The position numbers were made by a program, and so were the translations under genes. A stretch of DNA of 25,601 nt from positions 1 through 25,601 of the IMG/VR virus record IMGVR_UViG_3300021959_009657. One strand, written 5' to 3'. How positions within the stretch are numbered: the stretch's first letter is position 1; the number at the start of each line of letters is the position of its first letter. The DNA is from a virus. Under the pieces are notes generated by a model. The model did no database searches. It was not told the origin of the DNA and saw only the letters and a list, made by a program, of their open reading frames with translations. Shown in pieces: positions 1 to 6,653 of the stretch.

Positions 1-1
1 A

Positions 2-190
2 GATTGGAAATCTGGACACTATCTAGAATTTGATGAAGAACCTTGTACACATTGGAAAGCTAATGAAGGTTATATTTTTAATAACCAAGTGATACATTTG
101 TCTGCAAATGCGGGCCTTGAAGATAAATACACCTTACAGGTGTCGGGATTTTATTATGGTAACACGTTACACAAATCTACCAGACAATAA
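2..190 (+). CDS. 2-oxoglutarate/Fe(II)-dependent oxygenase-like protein, C-terminal fragment
   Basis: The gene enters from the left edge and about 62 residues are visible, ending at a TAA (188-190). The fragment has the typical end of the double-stranded beta-helix oxygenase fold. A turn (NEGYIFNNQVIHLSANAG) carries the distal iron-binding His of an H-x-S-x-N-x-G motif. A basic residue follows in DKYTLQVSGF, where the family binds the carboxylate of 2-oxoglutarate. Enzymes of this superfamily hydroxylate or otherwise oxidise amino acids, peptides, lipids or bases, and the substrate here cannot be told. The next gene starts inside it (156), so the two are probably co-translated. The proximal HxD pair lies outside the window, so catalytic competence cannot be checked. 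A plain cupin is the main alternative. Confidence 0.6.
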   Translation, partial: DWKSGHYLEFDEEPCTHWKANEGYIFNNQVIHLSANAGLEDKYTLQVSGFYYGNTLHKSTRQ

Positions 191-1079
191 AGATAAACCT
201 TTTGGAGGTGCATATAGCGTCTATGATACCGAAACGGTAGAGCATAGAAATACTATTATTAAAGATTTATCTTGGCAAAAGAGGAGCCCTGATGAAATAA
301 GAAAAGAGTTTCTTAATACCTATATGGAGTGGATGCCCTCAACCCACAATTTAATTGGGATTGAGAAATATACTCATGCTTGTTTTACACAAGGCACAAC
401 AGAGTCTTTTGCACAATTTTATATTCGATACAGGAATAAGAAACTAAGGCTTGCTAAAGGGGAATACTTTTATCACCAAATGATGCACGGACTATGGTAT
501 GAGAAATTTGCGTGGTTAGAGGAAGAAGAAATAAAACAAGGCGATGTAGTATTGATTAGCGTGCCTTTCTCCGATACAGGAGCTGTTCCTGACTATCTAG
601 AAGATCTTTTAGATGCTTGTGATGAGAAAAATGTACCTGTTATGGTAGACCTCGCCTATATCAATCTAGCAAAAGGACTAACCATAAATTTAGAACATCC
701 TTGTATTGAGTATGTTGTGTCATCTTTATCAAAAGTATTTCCTGTAGAACATCATCGAATAGGTATTCGTCTTCAAAGAAAAATGTTTGAAGATCAACTT
801 TATGTGATTAACGAAAACAATTATAATTATATAAATTTGATGAGCGCACATTTAGGCGCAAAAATGATGAAAGAATTTTCAGCTAGTTATATTTACGACA
901 AATATAGAGACGCACAAGATTATTATTGTAATAATTATAACGTAGAGATTTCACCTTGTGTATACTTTGGCATTGATAAATTAAATCAGTATCCAATTTA
1001 TAGCAGAGGGAATGATACAAATAGACTGTGTTTTTCTAGAGTTTGGGATGGGAGAATGAATGAGCAATTGCAACAATGA
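156..1079 (+). CDS. fold-type-I PLP-dependent enzyme (aminotransferase-like)
   Basis: A 307-residue protein resembling class I/II aminotransferases but shorter than the usual ~400 residues. It shows a core segment GDVVLISVPFSDTG, then VMVDLAY with Asp165 and Tyr168 (the Asp that pairs with the PLP pyridine nitrogen), then SSLSKVF with Lys193 as the likely Schiff-base lysine, followed by HHRIGIRL. The start chosen is ATG 156. An in-frame ATG at 108 would overlap the oxygenase end much more, and neither has a strong ribosome binding site. It overlaps the oxygenase by 35 bases and the following amidinotransferase by 20, so the three are probably one transcript. The reaction is unknown: transamination, decarboxylation or a C-C lyase step are all possible. 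Its position next to an amidinotransferase suggests it makes or consumes an amino-group substrate (inference). Confidence 0.7.
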   Translation: MVTRYTNLPDNKDKPFGGAYSVYDTETVEHRNTIIKDLSWQKRSPDEIRKEFLNTYMEWMPSTHNLIGIEKYTHACFTQGTTESFAQFYIRYRNKKLRLAKGEYFYHQMMHGLWYEKFAWLEEEEIKQGDVVLISVPFSDTGAVPDYLEDLLDACDEKNVPVMVDLAYINLAKGLTINLEHPCIEYVVSSLSKVFPVEHHRIGIRLQRKMFEDQLYVINENNYNYINLMSAHLGAKMMKEFSASYIYDKYRDAQDYYCNNYNVEISPCVYFGIDKLNQYPIYSRGNDTNRLCFSRVWDGRMNEQLQQ

Positions 1080-2064
1080 GTGGGATCATTTAGAAGAAGT
1101 TATAGTAGGTGCGGCAACCGGAAGTAAGATACCTACTCCAACAACGAGTCTTATGAGTTGTGTATACCCCGAATATGAGAAAGAATATATTGAAACATTA
1201 GTAGGCACTTGGCGATCAGAAATTTTAAGAGAGCAAATTGATGATTTAGAAATTCTAGCCCAAACCTTAGAGCAGCTAGGGGTAAAAGTTTATAGACCTG
1301 AAATAGGTATGAATACTCTTTTTGATTGGCATTGGCACTGTCCTAGAGATTTGACCTTAGTAATAGGGAATAAAATAATTGAAACACCAAGTCCTATTGA
1401 AAATAGAAAAAACGAAAACAAAGCTTATGAATATATATTTAAAAAGTACAATGAAGAAAAAGGATACGATTGGATAAAGGCAGCAAGACCGAGCTTTAGA
1501 GATGAAAATTATCAAACAGATGATATAAATAGAAAACCTACGCTTTTAAACAAAGAACCTATGTTTGAAGCTGCAAATTGTATGAAAATTAATAACGATA
1601 TTCTTTATCAAATTAGTAACACAGGAAACGAATTAGGAGGACAGTGGTTACAAGAAATTTTAGGTAATGAATATAAGGTGCATATTTTACATGATCTATA
1701 TTCTTATGCGCATTTAGATAGTACTATTATTCCCCTAAGAGAAGGATTAGTTTTATACAATGCTAGTAGAGTTACGGAAGATAATCAACCAGAACTATTT
1801 AAATCTTGGGATAAAATCTGGATTGATGAATGTTATTCTGCTCCTAAAAAATATGATGTCCCTTGGGCAGCAAGTGAGTGGATTGGATTAAATCTTTTGA
1901 GCGTAAATCCAAATTTAGCAATAGTGGATAGAAAACAAAAACAGTTAATAGAAGAGTTAAATAAACATAAAATTGAGGTCATTCCTTTGGAACTAAGACA
2001 TGATAGAATTATTAGTGGTGGTTTTCATTGTGTGACTTTGGATTTGAGTAGAAAAGCAAAGTAA
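1060..2064 (+). CDS. amidinotransferase (glycine amidinotransferase family)
   Basis: A 334-residue protein of the L-arginine:glycine amidinotransferase (GATM) superfamily, which moves the amidino group of arginine to an amine through a covalent Cys intermediate. The catalytic Cys324 lies in GGFHCVTLDL. The catalytic His218 and following Asp220 lie in AHLDSTIIPL. The third catalytic position is in EPMFEAANCMK, where Glu170 replaces the Asp of the human enzyme. The N-terminus (EWDHLEEVIVG) and the HCPRDL segment are also family-typical. The start ATG 1060 has GGGAG just upstream and overlaps the PLP gene by 20 bases. The acceptor amine is unknown; bacterial relatives act in natural-product pathways. 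Together with the oxygenase and PLP enzyme it suggests a route to a guanidino-bearing compound or modification (inference). A deiminase-type reaction of the same fold is the main alternative. Confidence 0.85.
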   Translation: MSNCNNEWDHLEEVIVGAATGSKIPTPTTSLMSCVYPEYEKEYIETLVGTWRSEILREQIDDLEILAQTLEQLGVKVYRPEIGMNTLFDWHWHCPRDLTLVIGNKIIETPSPIENRKNENKAYEYIFKKYNEEKGYDWIKAARPSFRDENYQTDDINRKPTLLNKEPMFEAANCMKINNDILYQISNTGNELGGQWLQEILGNEYKVHILHDLYSYAHLDSTIIPLREGLVLYNASRVTEDNQPELFKSWDKIWIDECYSAPKKYDVPWAASEWIGLNLLSVNPNLAIVDRKQKQLIEELNKHKIEVIPLELRHDRIISGGFHCVTLDLSRKAK

Positions 2065-2076
2065 GAACAATACTTC

Positions 2077-2105
2077 TTGACTGTATATAGGTTTTGTAGT
2101 ATAAT
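2077..2105 (+). promoter_or_regulatory. sigma-70-type promoter for the nucleotide-metabolism operon
   Basis: TTGACT at 2077-2082 and TATAAT at 2100-2105 are separated by exactly 17 bases, an almost perfect housekeeping promoter. It sits in the only gap in the plus-strand genes, between the amidinotransferase stop (2064) and the exonuclease start (2131). Transcription would begin near 2112, leaving a short leader with the site GAAAGGA at 2118-2124. It would let host polymerase express the downstream operon independently of the upstream cassette. Confidence 0.8.
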
Positions 2106-2130
2106 AAATTATATACAGAAAGGAAAACCA

Positions 2131-2982
2131 ATGAACACAAAAACATGGAATGATTTGGTAGAAGTAGAGAATGCCTCTGCAGCTGCCACTAATCTATTAT
2201 TAATTGACGCTAACAATTTAGCCTTTAGATGGCTACAAAGAAAAAACGTAGATAACTTTACTGAGGATTTTACTAGAACTATTGAAAGTTTAGGAAAAAG
2301 TTATCAAGCTAAAAGAGTAATTGTTTGTTTTGACTTCGGGAGAAGTTATTATAGAAATGATCTTTTAGATTCCTATAAAGCAAATAGGAAAAAACCAACT
2401 GATCCAGAAACTGTGGAGAAATTTGATAAATTTTTCTCTTGTCTAAACAGTATCCCCGACCAAATACCGTTTGAAAATTACAAGTTTAGAGGCGTAGAGG
2501 CTGATGATATTATTGCATATCTTGTAAATAATATTGGAGAGTCTTTTGAACACACATGGATAGTATCAAGTGACCGAGACTTGTTTCAACTAATTAGCGA
2601 TAAAACATCTATTTTTAATATGTTCTCAAGAAAAGAAATTAATATAGATACCCTTCTAGAAGAATATCAAGTAACTCCAGAAGAATATATGCTTTCCAGA
2701 ATAATTGAGGGGGATAAAAGCGATAATATAATAGGGGTAGAGGGTATTGGACCAAAAAGAGCCCAAGCCTTAGCAAGGGAACACAAAACATTAGAAAACT
2801 TATTAAAAGCTTTACCTATTACTCCTGCAAAATCAAAATTCTTAAAAAACCTAAACCAAAGTAAAGATTTACTTTTACGGAATCAAAAATTAATTACTCT
2901 GAAAGACCACAACGAAGAGTCTATTAAATGTGGTAAACACGGAGAAGAAGCTTGGGAGGAACTACAAGGTGTTACAGCTTAG
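2131..2982 (+). CDS. 5'-3' exonuclease / flap endonuclease (PIN-like, H3TH)
   Basis: A 283-residue stand-alone nuclease of the T5 D15 / T4 RNase H / Pol I 5'-exonuclease family, which degrades 5' ends and flaps (RNA primers) at the replication fork. Metal-binding acidic residues are all present: Asp26 (LLLIDANN), Glu123-Asp125-Asp126 (GVEADDII), Asp148 and Asp150 (SSDRDLF), Asp195 and Asp198 (GDKSDN). The helix-hairpin region GVEGIGPKRA follows at about 202-211. A helical-arch element FDFGRSYYRNDLLDSYKANR lies before these. The start ATG 2131 is chosen because GAAAGGA sits seven bases upstream; a longer frame beginning TTG at 2077 would start inside the promoter. It is the first gene of the operon, and the dUTPase start lies within its last 14 bases. 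Confidence 0.9.
   Translation: MNTKTWNDLVEVENASAAATNLLLIDANNLAFRWLQRKNVDNFTEDFTRTIESLGKSYQAKRVIVCFDFGRSYYRNDLLDSYKANRKKPTDPETVEKFDKFFSCLNSIPDQIPFENYKFRGVEADDIIAYLVNNIGESFEHTWIVSSDRDLFQLISDKTSIFNMFSRKEINIDTLLEEYQVTPEEYMLSRIIEGDKSDNIIGVEGIGPKRAQALAREHKTLENLLKALPITPAKSKFLKNLNQSKDLLLRNQKLITLKDHNEESIKCGKHGEEAWEELQGVTA
2955..2960 (+). promoter_or_regulatory. ribosome binding site deciding the dUTPase start
   Basis: GGAGGA lies eight bases before GTG 2969 inside the exonuclease coding sequence. It supports GTG 2969 as the dUTPase start over the in-frame GTG at 2930, which has no comparable site. Confidence 0.75.
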
Positions 2983-3559
2983 TGTTAAAATTGAAAAAAG
3001 TGAACTAGCTAAACGGTTAGAAGAAAAATTTGGAATTACGTGGAACCTACAACAACAATATCCTTTTGATGCGGGATACGATCTAAGAGCTTGTGAAGAA
3101 GAAGATATCTGGATTGAGCCAAATGAAAGAGTAATTGTAGGAACAGGATTATATTTTCAAATTGAGGAACCTTATTGGGAAATACAAATCAGGCCTAGGA
3201 GCGGGTTAGCTTTTAAAAATGGAATTATGATTGTTAATAGTCCTGGTACAGTAGATTTTGCTTATAGGAATGAAGTTAAAGTAATTCTATATAATTCTGG
3301 TAAAGAAACTTTTATGGTTGCTCAAGGAGATAGAATTGCTCAAGCGTGTTTTAGACCTGTACCTTTAGTTTCTTTTGAGTATGTAGAGGCAATTGAGACT
3401 AGTGTAATTTTATCACAAGGAAATCGGTGGGTTCAAGAAGAAAAAATGAAAGAGAGAGGTATCACTAAAAATAAAAAAGATACCATTTCATTAGATAATG
3501 CTGCTACAGAACAACTTGTAGTTAATAGAGGAGGTTTTGGTAGTAGTGGTGTTAAATAA
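2969..3559 (+). CDS. dut: dUTPase (trimeric type)
   Basis: A 196-residue trimeric dUTP diphosphatase, which hydrolyses dUTP to dUMP and pyrophosphate, keeping uracil out of DNA and supplying dUMP for thymidylate synthesis. All five family motifs are visible: DAGYDLRA (from Asp34), PRSGLAFKNG (Arg77-Ser78-Gly79), NSPGTVDFAYR (90-100, with Asp96 and Tyr99), GDRIAQ (120-125) and a C-terminal arm RGGFGSSG (187-194). About 45 extra residues separate motifs 4 and 5, which makes it longer than many dUTPases (about 150). It starts with GTG under a strong ribosome binding site and overlaps the exonuclease by 14 bases. It precedes ThyX, which uses its product. A dCTP deaminase is unlikely given the complete motif 5. 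Confidence 0.9.
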   Translation: MLQLSVKIEKSELAKRLEEKFGITWNLQQQYPFDAGYDLRACEEEDIWIEPNERVIVGTGLYFQIEEPYWEIQIRPRSGLAFKNGIMIVNSPGTVDFAYRNEVKVILYNSGKETFMVAQGDRIAQACFRPVPLVSFEYVEAIETSVILSQGNRWVQEEKMKERGITKNKKDTISLDNAATEQLVVNRGGFGSSGVK

Positions 3560-3761
3560 ATTAAAAGACCCTATATTTTGGTTATTTAAAATAAATATAG
3601 AATTCTTATTAATAGAAACTTATTTGTTTTATATTGAGAAAATTACCTTATCACAGTTGTTTTTTATCTTATTAGGCAATATAATGTTGTTTGCTATAAC
3701 ATATATGACTAAAGAAATAAGAGATTTAAATAAAAGGTTAAGGACTTGGTTAAGACTATGA
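3546..3761 (+). CDS. small membrane protein, two predicted helices (holin-like by shape only)
   Basis: About 71 residues with no recognised family. Two hydrophobic stretches are visible (about IFWLFKINIEFLLIETYLF, then SQLFFILLGNIMLFAITYM), followed by a strongly basic tail (KEIRDLNKRLRTWLRL). This suggests a hairpin in the inner membrane with a cationic cytoplasmic end. The start is uncertain: GTG 3546 is 11 bases after an AGAGGAGG site, GTG 3549 is equally possible, and TTG 3537 is too close to the site. It overlaps the dUTPase end by 14 bases and its stop shares ATGA with ThyX, which argues it is really translated. Small size, two helices and a basic tail fit a class II holin, but the location in a nucleotide operon is atypical for lysis. 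Confidence 0.55.
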   Translation: MVLNKLKDPIFWLFKINIEFLLIETYLFYIEKITLSQLFFILLGNIMLFAITYMTKEIRDLNKRLRTWLRL

Positions 3762-4426
3762 ACGTAAAATTAATATCATACTCACAGCCACCTGAAGAAG
3801 GATTTATAGGATTTGATAACTTACAAGACATAATAGCATACTGTGCTAGAGTATCAAATCCCGCAAATCAAATGAATAAAGAAACATCAGAAAAACTTAT
3901 TCGTTATCTCATTAAGCACGGTCACTGGTCTCCGTTAGAAATGGTCAATGCTTGTTTAGAGATACAAACTACTCGTGACATTGCGCATCAAATTGTAAGA
4001 CATCGCAGTTTTGCTTTTCAAGAATTTAGCCAACGATACGCTAATCCAGAAGCGCAAGGAGACATGGTTGAATTCAGTGAGGCACGTTTACAAGACGAAA
4101 AGAACAGGCAAAATTCAGTAGAAGTGGATGACGAAAAACTACAAGTTGATTGGCTTCATGCACAGATGCGTATTGCACAGTTGGCTAAGAAAGAATACGA
4201 CTGGGCTATTAAAAAAGGTATTGCTAAAGAACAAGCGCGCAAAGTATTACCGGAAGGAATTACTAAAACAACTTTATACATGAGCGGATCTTTACGTTCT
4301 TGGGTTCATTATATTGAACTCCGTAGCGGACACGGTACTCAAAAAGAACATATGGAAGTAGCGCGTGCTTGTGCTAATGTTATAGAGCCAATTTTTCCTA
4401 TGATTAAAGAATTTGTTAACGAATGA
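3758..4426 (+). CDS. thyX: FAD-dependent thymidylate synthase ThyX
   Basis: A 222-residue flavin-dependent thymidylate synthase, which methylates dUMP to dTMP using methylenetetrahydrofolate, NADPH and FAD. The diagnostic motif RHR-x7-S is intact: Arg81-His82-Arg83 and Ser91 in RHRSFAFQEFSQRY. The preceding helix (HGHWSPLEMVNACLEI) and the C-terminal LRSWVHYIELRSGHGTQKE region with dUMP-binding basic residues also match. ATG 3758 is chosen because it gives the normal family N-terminus and a 4-base ATGA overlap with the membrane-protein gene; an in-frame TTG at 3746 has no good site. It overlaps the cytidylyltransferase start by 4 bases. With the dUTPase it forms a complete dUTP to dTMP route, common in phages of hosts that lack ThyA. 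Confidence 0.95.
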   Translation: MNVKLISYSQPPEEGFIGFDNLQDIIAYCARVSNPANQMNKETSEKLIRYLIKHGHWSPLEMVNACLEIQTTRDIAHQIVRHRSFAFQEFSQRYANPEAQGDMVEFSEARLQDEKNRQNSVEVDDEKLQVDWLHAQMRIAQLAKKEYDWAIKKGIAKEQARKVLPEGITKTTLYMSGSLRSWVHYIELRSGHGTQKEHMEVARACANVIEPIFPMIKEFVNE

Positions 4427-4830
4427 TTGTAGGGTTTACCTGTTCAACATTTGATTTACTACATGCAGGGCACATAATTATGTTGCGCGAAGCAAAAGAG
4501 CATTGTGATTATCTCATATGTGGTTTACAAGTTGATCCTAGTTTAGATAGAAAAGAAAAAAATTCCCCAATACAGACAGTAGTTGAGCGATATACACAAC
4601 TAAAAGGGGTGGTGTACGTAGACGAAATTATCCCTTATGGGTTAGAAAAAGATTTAGAAGATATACTCAGTATGTATCCAATTGATGTTCGTATATTAGG
4701 AGAAGAGTATCGAGACAAAGACTTTACTGGTAAGGATATTTGTCGCAAACGTGATATAGAATTACATTTTAATAAAAGAGACCACCGTTTTAGTTCAAGC
4801 GACCTTCGGAGACGTGTTTGTGAGCAATAA
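4423..4830 (+). CDS. cytidylyltransferase-like nucleotidyltransferase (glycerol-3-phosphate cytidylyltransferase / TagD type)
   Basis: A 135-residue single-domain member of the HIGH nucleotidyltransferase superfamily, close in size to TagD (about 130 residues), which makes CDP-glycerol from CTP and glycerol 3-phosphate. The nucleotide-binding start GFTCSTFDLLHAGHI contains His14-x-x-His17. RYTQLK in the middle matches the family Arg-containing segment, and HRFSSSDLRRR near the C-terminus matches the ISSTxI/R phosphate-binding motif. The alcohol phosphate or sugar phosphate used is unknown; relatives include heptose and phosphoethanolamine enzymes. It overlaps ThyX by 4 bases (ATGA) and the HAD gene by 11. 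With that HAD protein and the next glycosyltransferase it could make and use a CDP-activated group (inference). Confidence 0.85.
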   Translation: MIVGFTCSTFDLLHAGHIIMLREAKEHCDYLICGLQVDPSLDRKEKNSPIQTVVERYTQLKGVVYVDEIIPYGLEKDLEDILSMYPIDVRILGEEYRDKDFTGKDICRKRDIELHFNKRDHRFSSSDLRRRVCEQ

Positions 4831-5548
4831 GTTTATTTTTGACGTAGACGGGACGATAACACCTAGTAGAGGTATTATTGATGTAAAATTTAAGAAGTTC
4901 TTTAATAAATTTTGTTTAACTAATGAAGTATATCTAGTTACCGGTAGCGACAAACCTAAAACAATAGAACAAATTAGCGAAACTACTTATAACTTGTGTA
5001 AGCGTGTTTATAACTGCAATGGCAATGATGTTTGGGAAAAGGATATAAATATTAGAGCAAACGAATGGGTTATTCCTAAAAATGCGCAGGATTGGTTAAG
5101 TGAACAATTAATTGTAAGTAATTTTAATATTCGGGCAGGACTACATTTTGAACATCGTCCAGGTATGGTAAACTTTAGTGTAGTAGGACGTAACGCTAAC
5201 AATAAACAACGTGCAAAGTATACTGTATGGGACAAAGCATGTGCAGAAAGAGACTGTCTCGCACGTAATTTTAATCTATTGTTTCCAGACTTAGAAGCAA
5301 AAGTAGGAGGGGAGACTGGTATAGATATATCTCCTAAAGGGTATGACAAAAGTCAAATTATTAAAGATTTTAGTAAAAAAGATCAATTGCTGTTTTTCGG
5401 AGATAGAACCGATCCAGAAGGAAATGACTACCCCTTGAAAAAAACGATTGCAGATAATCACAAAGGTATAACCTATCAAGTAGGTAATTGGCAACATACA
5501 TGGGATATTTTACAAAATGAGTATTTTATTTTTAACACAGTATTATAG
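4820..5548 (+). CDS. HAD-superfamily protein resembling eukaryotic-type phosphomannomutase
   Basis: A 242-residue HAD-IIB protein with the full motif order of eukaryotic-type phosphomannomutases, which interconvert mannose 6-phosphate and mannose 1-phosphate. Motif I is FDVDGT with Asp8 (nucleophile) and Asp10. A threonine/serine motif follows in VTGSD. The substrate-binding HRPGMVNFSVVGR region corresponds to the RPGMLNVSPIGR region of PMM. GETGIDISPKGYDKSQ contains Lys177, and the motif IV equivalent is FFGDRTDPEGNDYP with Asp195, Asn202 and Asp203. GTG 4820 is chosen because GGAGA sits seven bases upstream; GTG 4814 is also in frame. It is similar in length to human PMM (about 246). It overlaps genes on both sides. 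A simple sugar phosphatase role is the alternative; a mutase would feed sugar 1-phosphate to a nucleotidyltransferase. Confidence 0.85.
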   Translation: MSNKFIFDVDGTITPSRGIIDVKFKKFFNKFCLTNEVYLVTGSDKPKTIEQISETTYNLCKRVYNCNGNDVWEKDINIRANEWVIPKNAQDWLSEQLIVSNFNIRAGLHFEHRPGMVNFSVVGRNANNKQRAKYTVWDKACAERDCLARNFNLLFPDLEAKVGGETGIDISPKGYDKSQIIKDFSKKDQLLFFGDRTDPEGNDYPLKKTIADNHKGITYQVGNWQHTWDILQNEYFIFNTVL

Positions 5549-6653
5549 TGGTTTAGGCCACAGTATGAGAATAAAGCATATTGCAGAAGAAACAGCAAAA
5601 CTAACAGATTGTTACATAGTAAATCATTTATTCAAGCCCCCTCTTAAAATAGAAGGTATAAAAAAAGAATTTACTTTAGTGCAACCAAAAGATTATGATC
5701 ATTCAGAGCCTAATATATTTAAAGCTCTAATGAAAGAACCCTTAATCCTAAAAAGAATTGATAGGTGGAAACAGTTTTTAGACGATAATCCAATTAAATT
5801 AATAGTCTCTGAGGGTTTTCCTTTTTGTAGACATCAATGGGCTTTTGAATTGTTTGCTTTTTTTGAAGCAGCTAAAAAGCGGGACATAAAAATTGTTTGT
5901 AGTATTAGGGATTTTCCTTGGGATGAGCCACATGAACAAGGACTAAAAGATTGGGTTGCTACAACTCAAAATTTAGTAGTAAAATATTATTTAGATAAAG
6001 TATTAATACACGGTGACCCAAAAGTACTTCCTTTATTGCCAGATTCTTTAGCTTTTTGTGATCCTGCATCGCTCAATAAAGATATAGAAGATAAAATAAA
6101 ATATACAGGATATGTTACAAACCCTAATCAGGGACAACATAGTAAAAAAAATAATAAAGTTTATGTAAGTGTTGGGCTAAACAAAGAAGAAACTTTATCT
6201 ATCTTTGCACATATTTTACGAGCAGCAACAAATTTTCCTGAATTAGATTTTGTTGTTCTATTAGCAAATAAAAAACTAAAAGACAGAATTGGACAAAGAA
6301 AAGCTAAAAATATACTGGTAGTAGATTACATACCAAACTTAGCCAAACTTATAGAGTCTAGTACGATGTTTATAACATACGGAGGCTATAATAGTACTAT
6401 GGAAATAATTTCAAGTGGAACACCTAGTATTATTATTCCCAGGGAAGATGGGGGAAAAGTAGAACAATTTGTTAGAAGCTATGTGATGAAACCTTATGAT
6501 TTATTTAAAGTTTGTTCAGTGAAAAACTTAAATAATATATCAAAACAAATACAAGAAATACTAGATGAGTATGATAAATTTCCTAAAAAATGTGAGTTTA
6601 ATTTGAATGGTGCAAAAGAAACAGCTAACACCTTATACAGATGCAGCCAATAA
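5517..6653 (+). CDS. GT-B fold glycosyltransferase (MurG/GT28-like)
   Basis: A 378-residue glycosyltransferase with a two-domain GT-B layout. The N-terminal acceptor domain begins MSILFLTQYYSGLGHSMR with the Gly-rich loop GLGH at 12-15, as in MurG and related enzymes. The C-terminal donor domain contains ITYGGYNSTMEI (Gly288-Gly289 through Glu296), SGTPSIIIPR, and a Glu316-Gln317 pair in KVEQF, the usual sugar- and nucleotide-binding signature. The start ATG 5517 has no clear ribosome binding site and overlaps the HAD gene by 32 bases, suggesting coupling. No membrane segment or signal peptide is visible. The acceptor could be phage DNA, a host surface glycan or a small molecule; nothing in the sequence decides this. 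The preceding two genes may supply its activated donor. Confidence 0.85.
   Translation: MSILFLTQYYSGLGHSMRIKHIAEETAKLTDCYIVNHLFKPPLKIEGIKKEFTLVQPKDYDHSEPNIFKALMKEPLILKRIDRWKQFLDDNPIKLIVSEGFPFCRHQWAFELFAFFEAAKKRDIKIVCSIRDFPWDEPHEQGLKDWVATTQNLVVKYYLDKVLIHGDPKVLPLLPDSLAFCDPASLNKDIEDKIKYTGYVTNPNQGQHSKKNNKVYVSVGLNKEETLSIFAHILRAATNFPELDFVVLLANKKLKDRIGQRKAKNILVVDYIPNLAKLIESSTMFITYGGYNSTMEIISSGTPSIIIPREDGGKVEQFVRSYVMKPYDLFKVCSVKNLNNISKQIQEILDEYDKFPKKCEFNLNGAKETANTLYRCSQ

Noticed and set aside
5008-5349. Minus-strand open frame of 113 codons inside the HAD gene
   Set aside because: The plus-strand frame has complete HAD motifs; the antisense frame has no recognisable domain or ribosome binding site.
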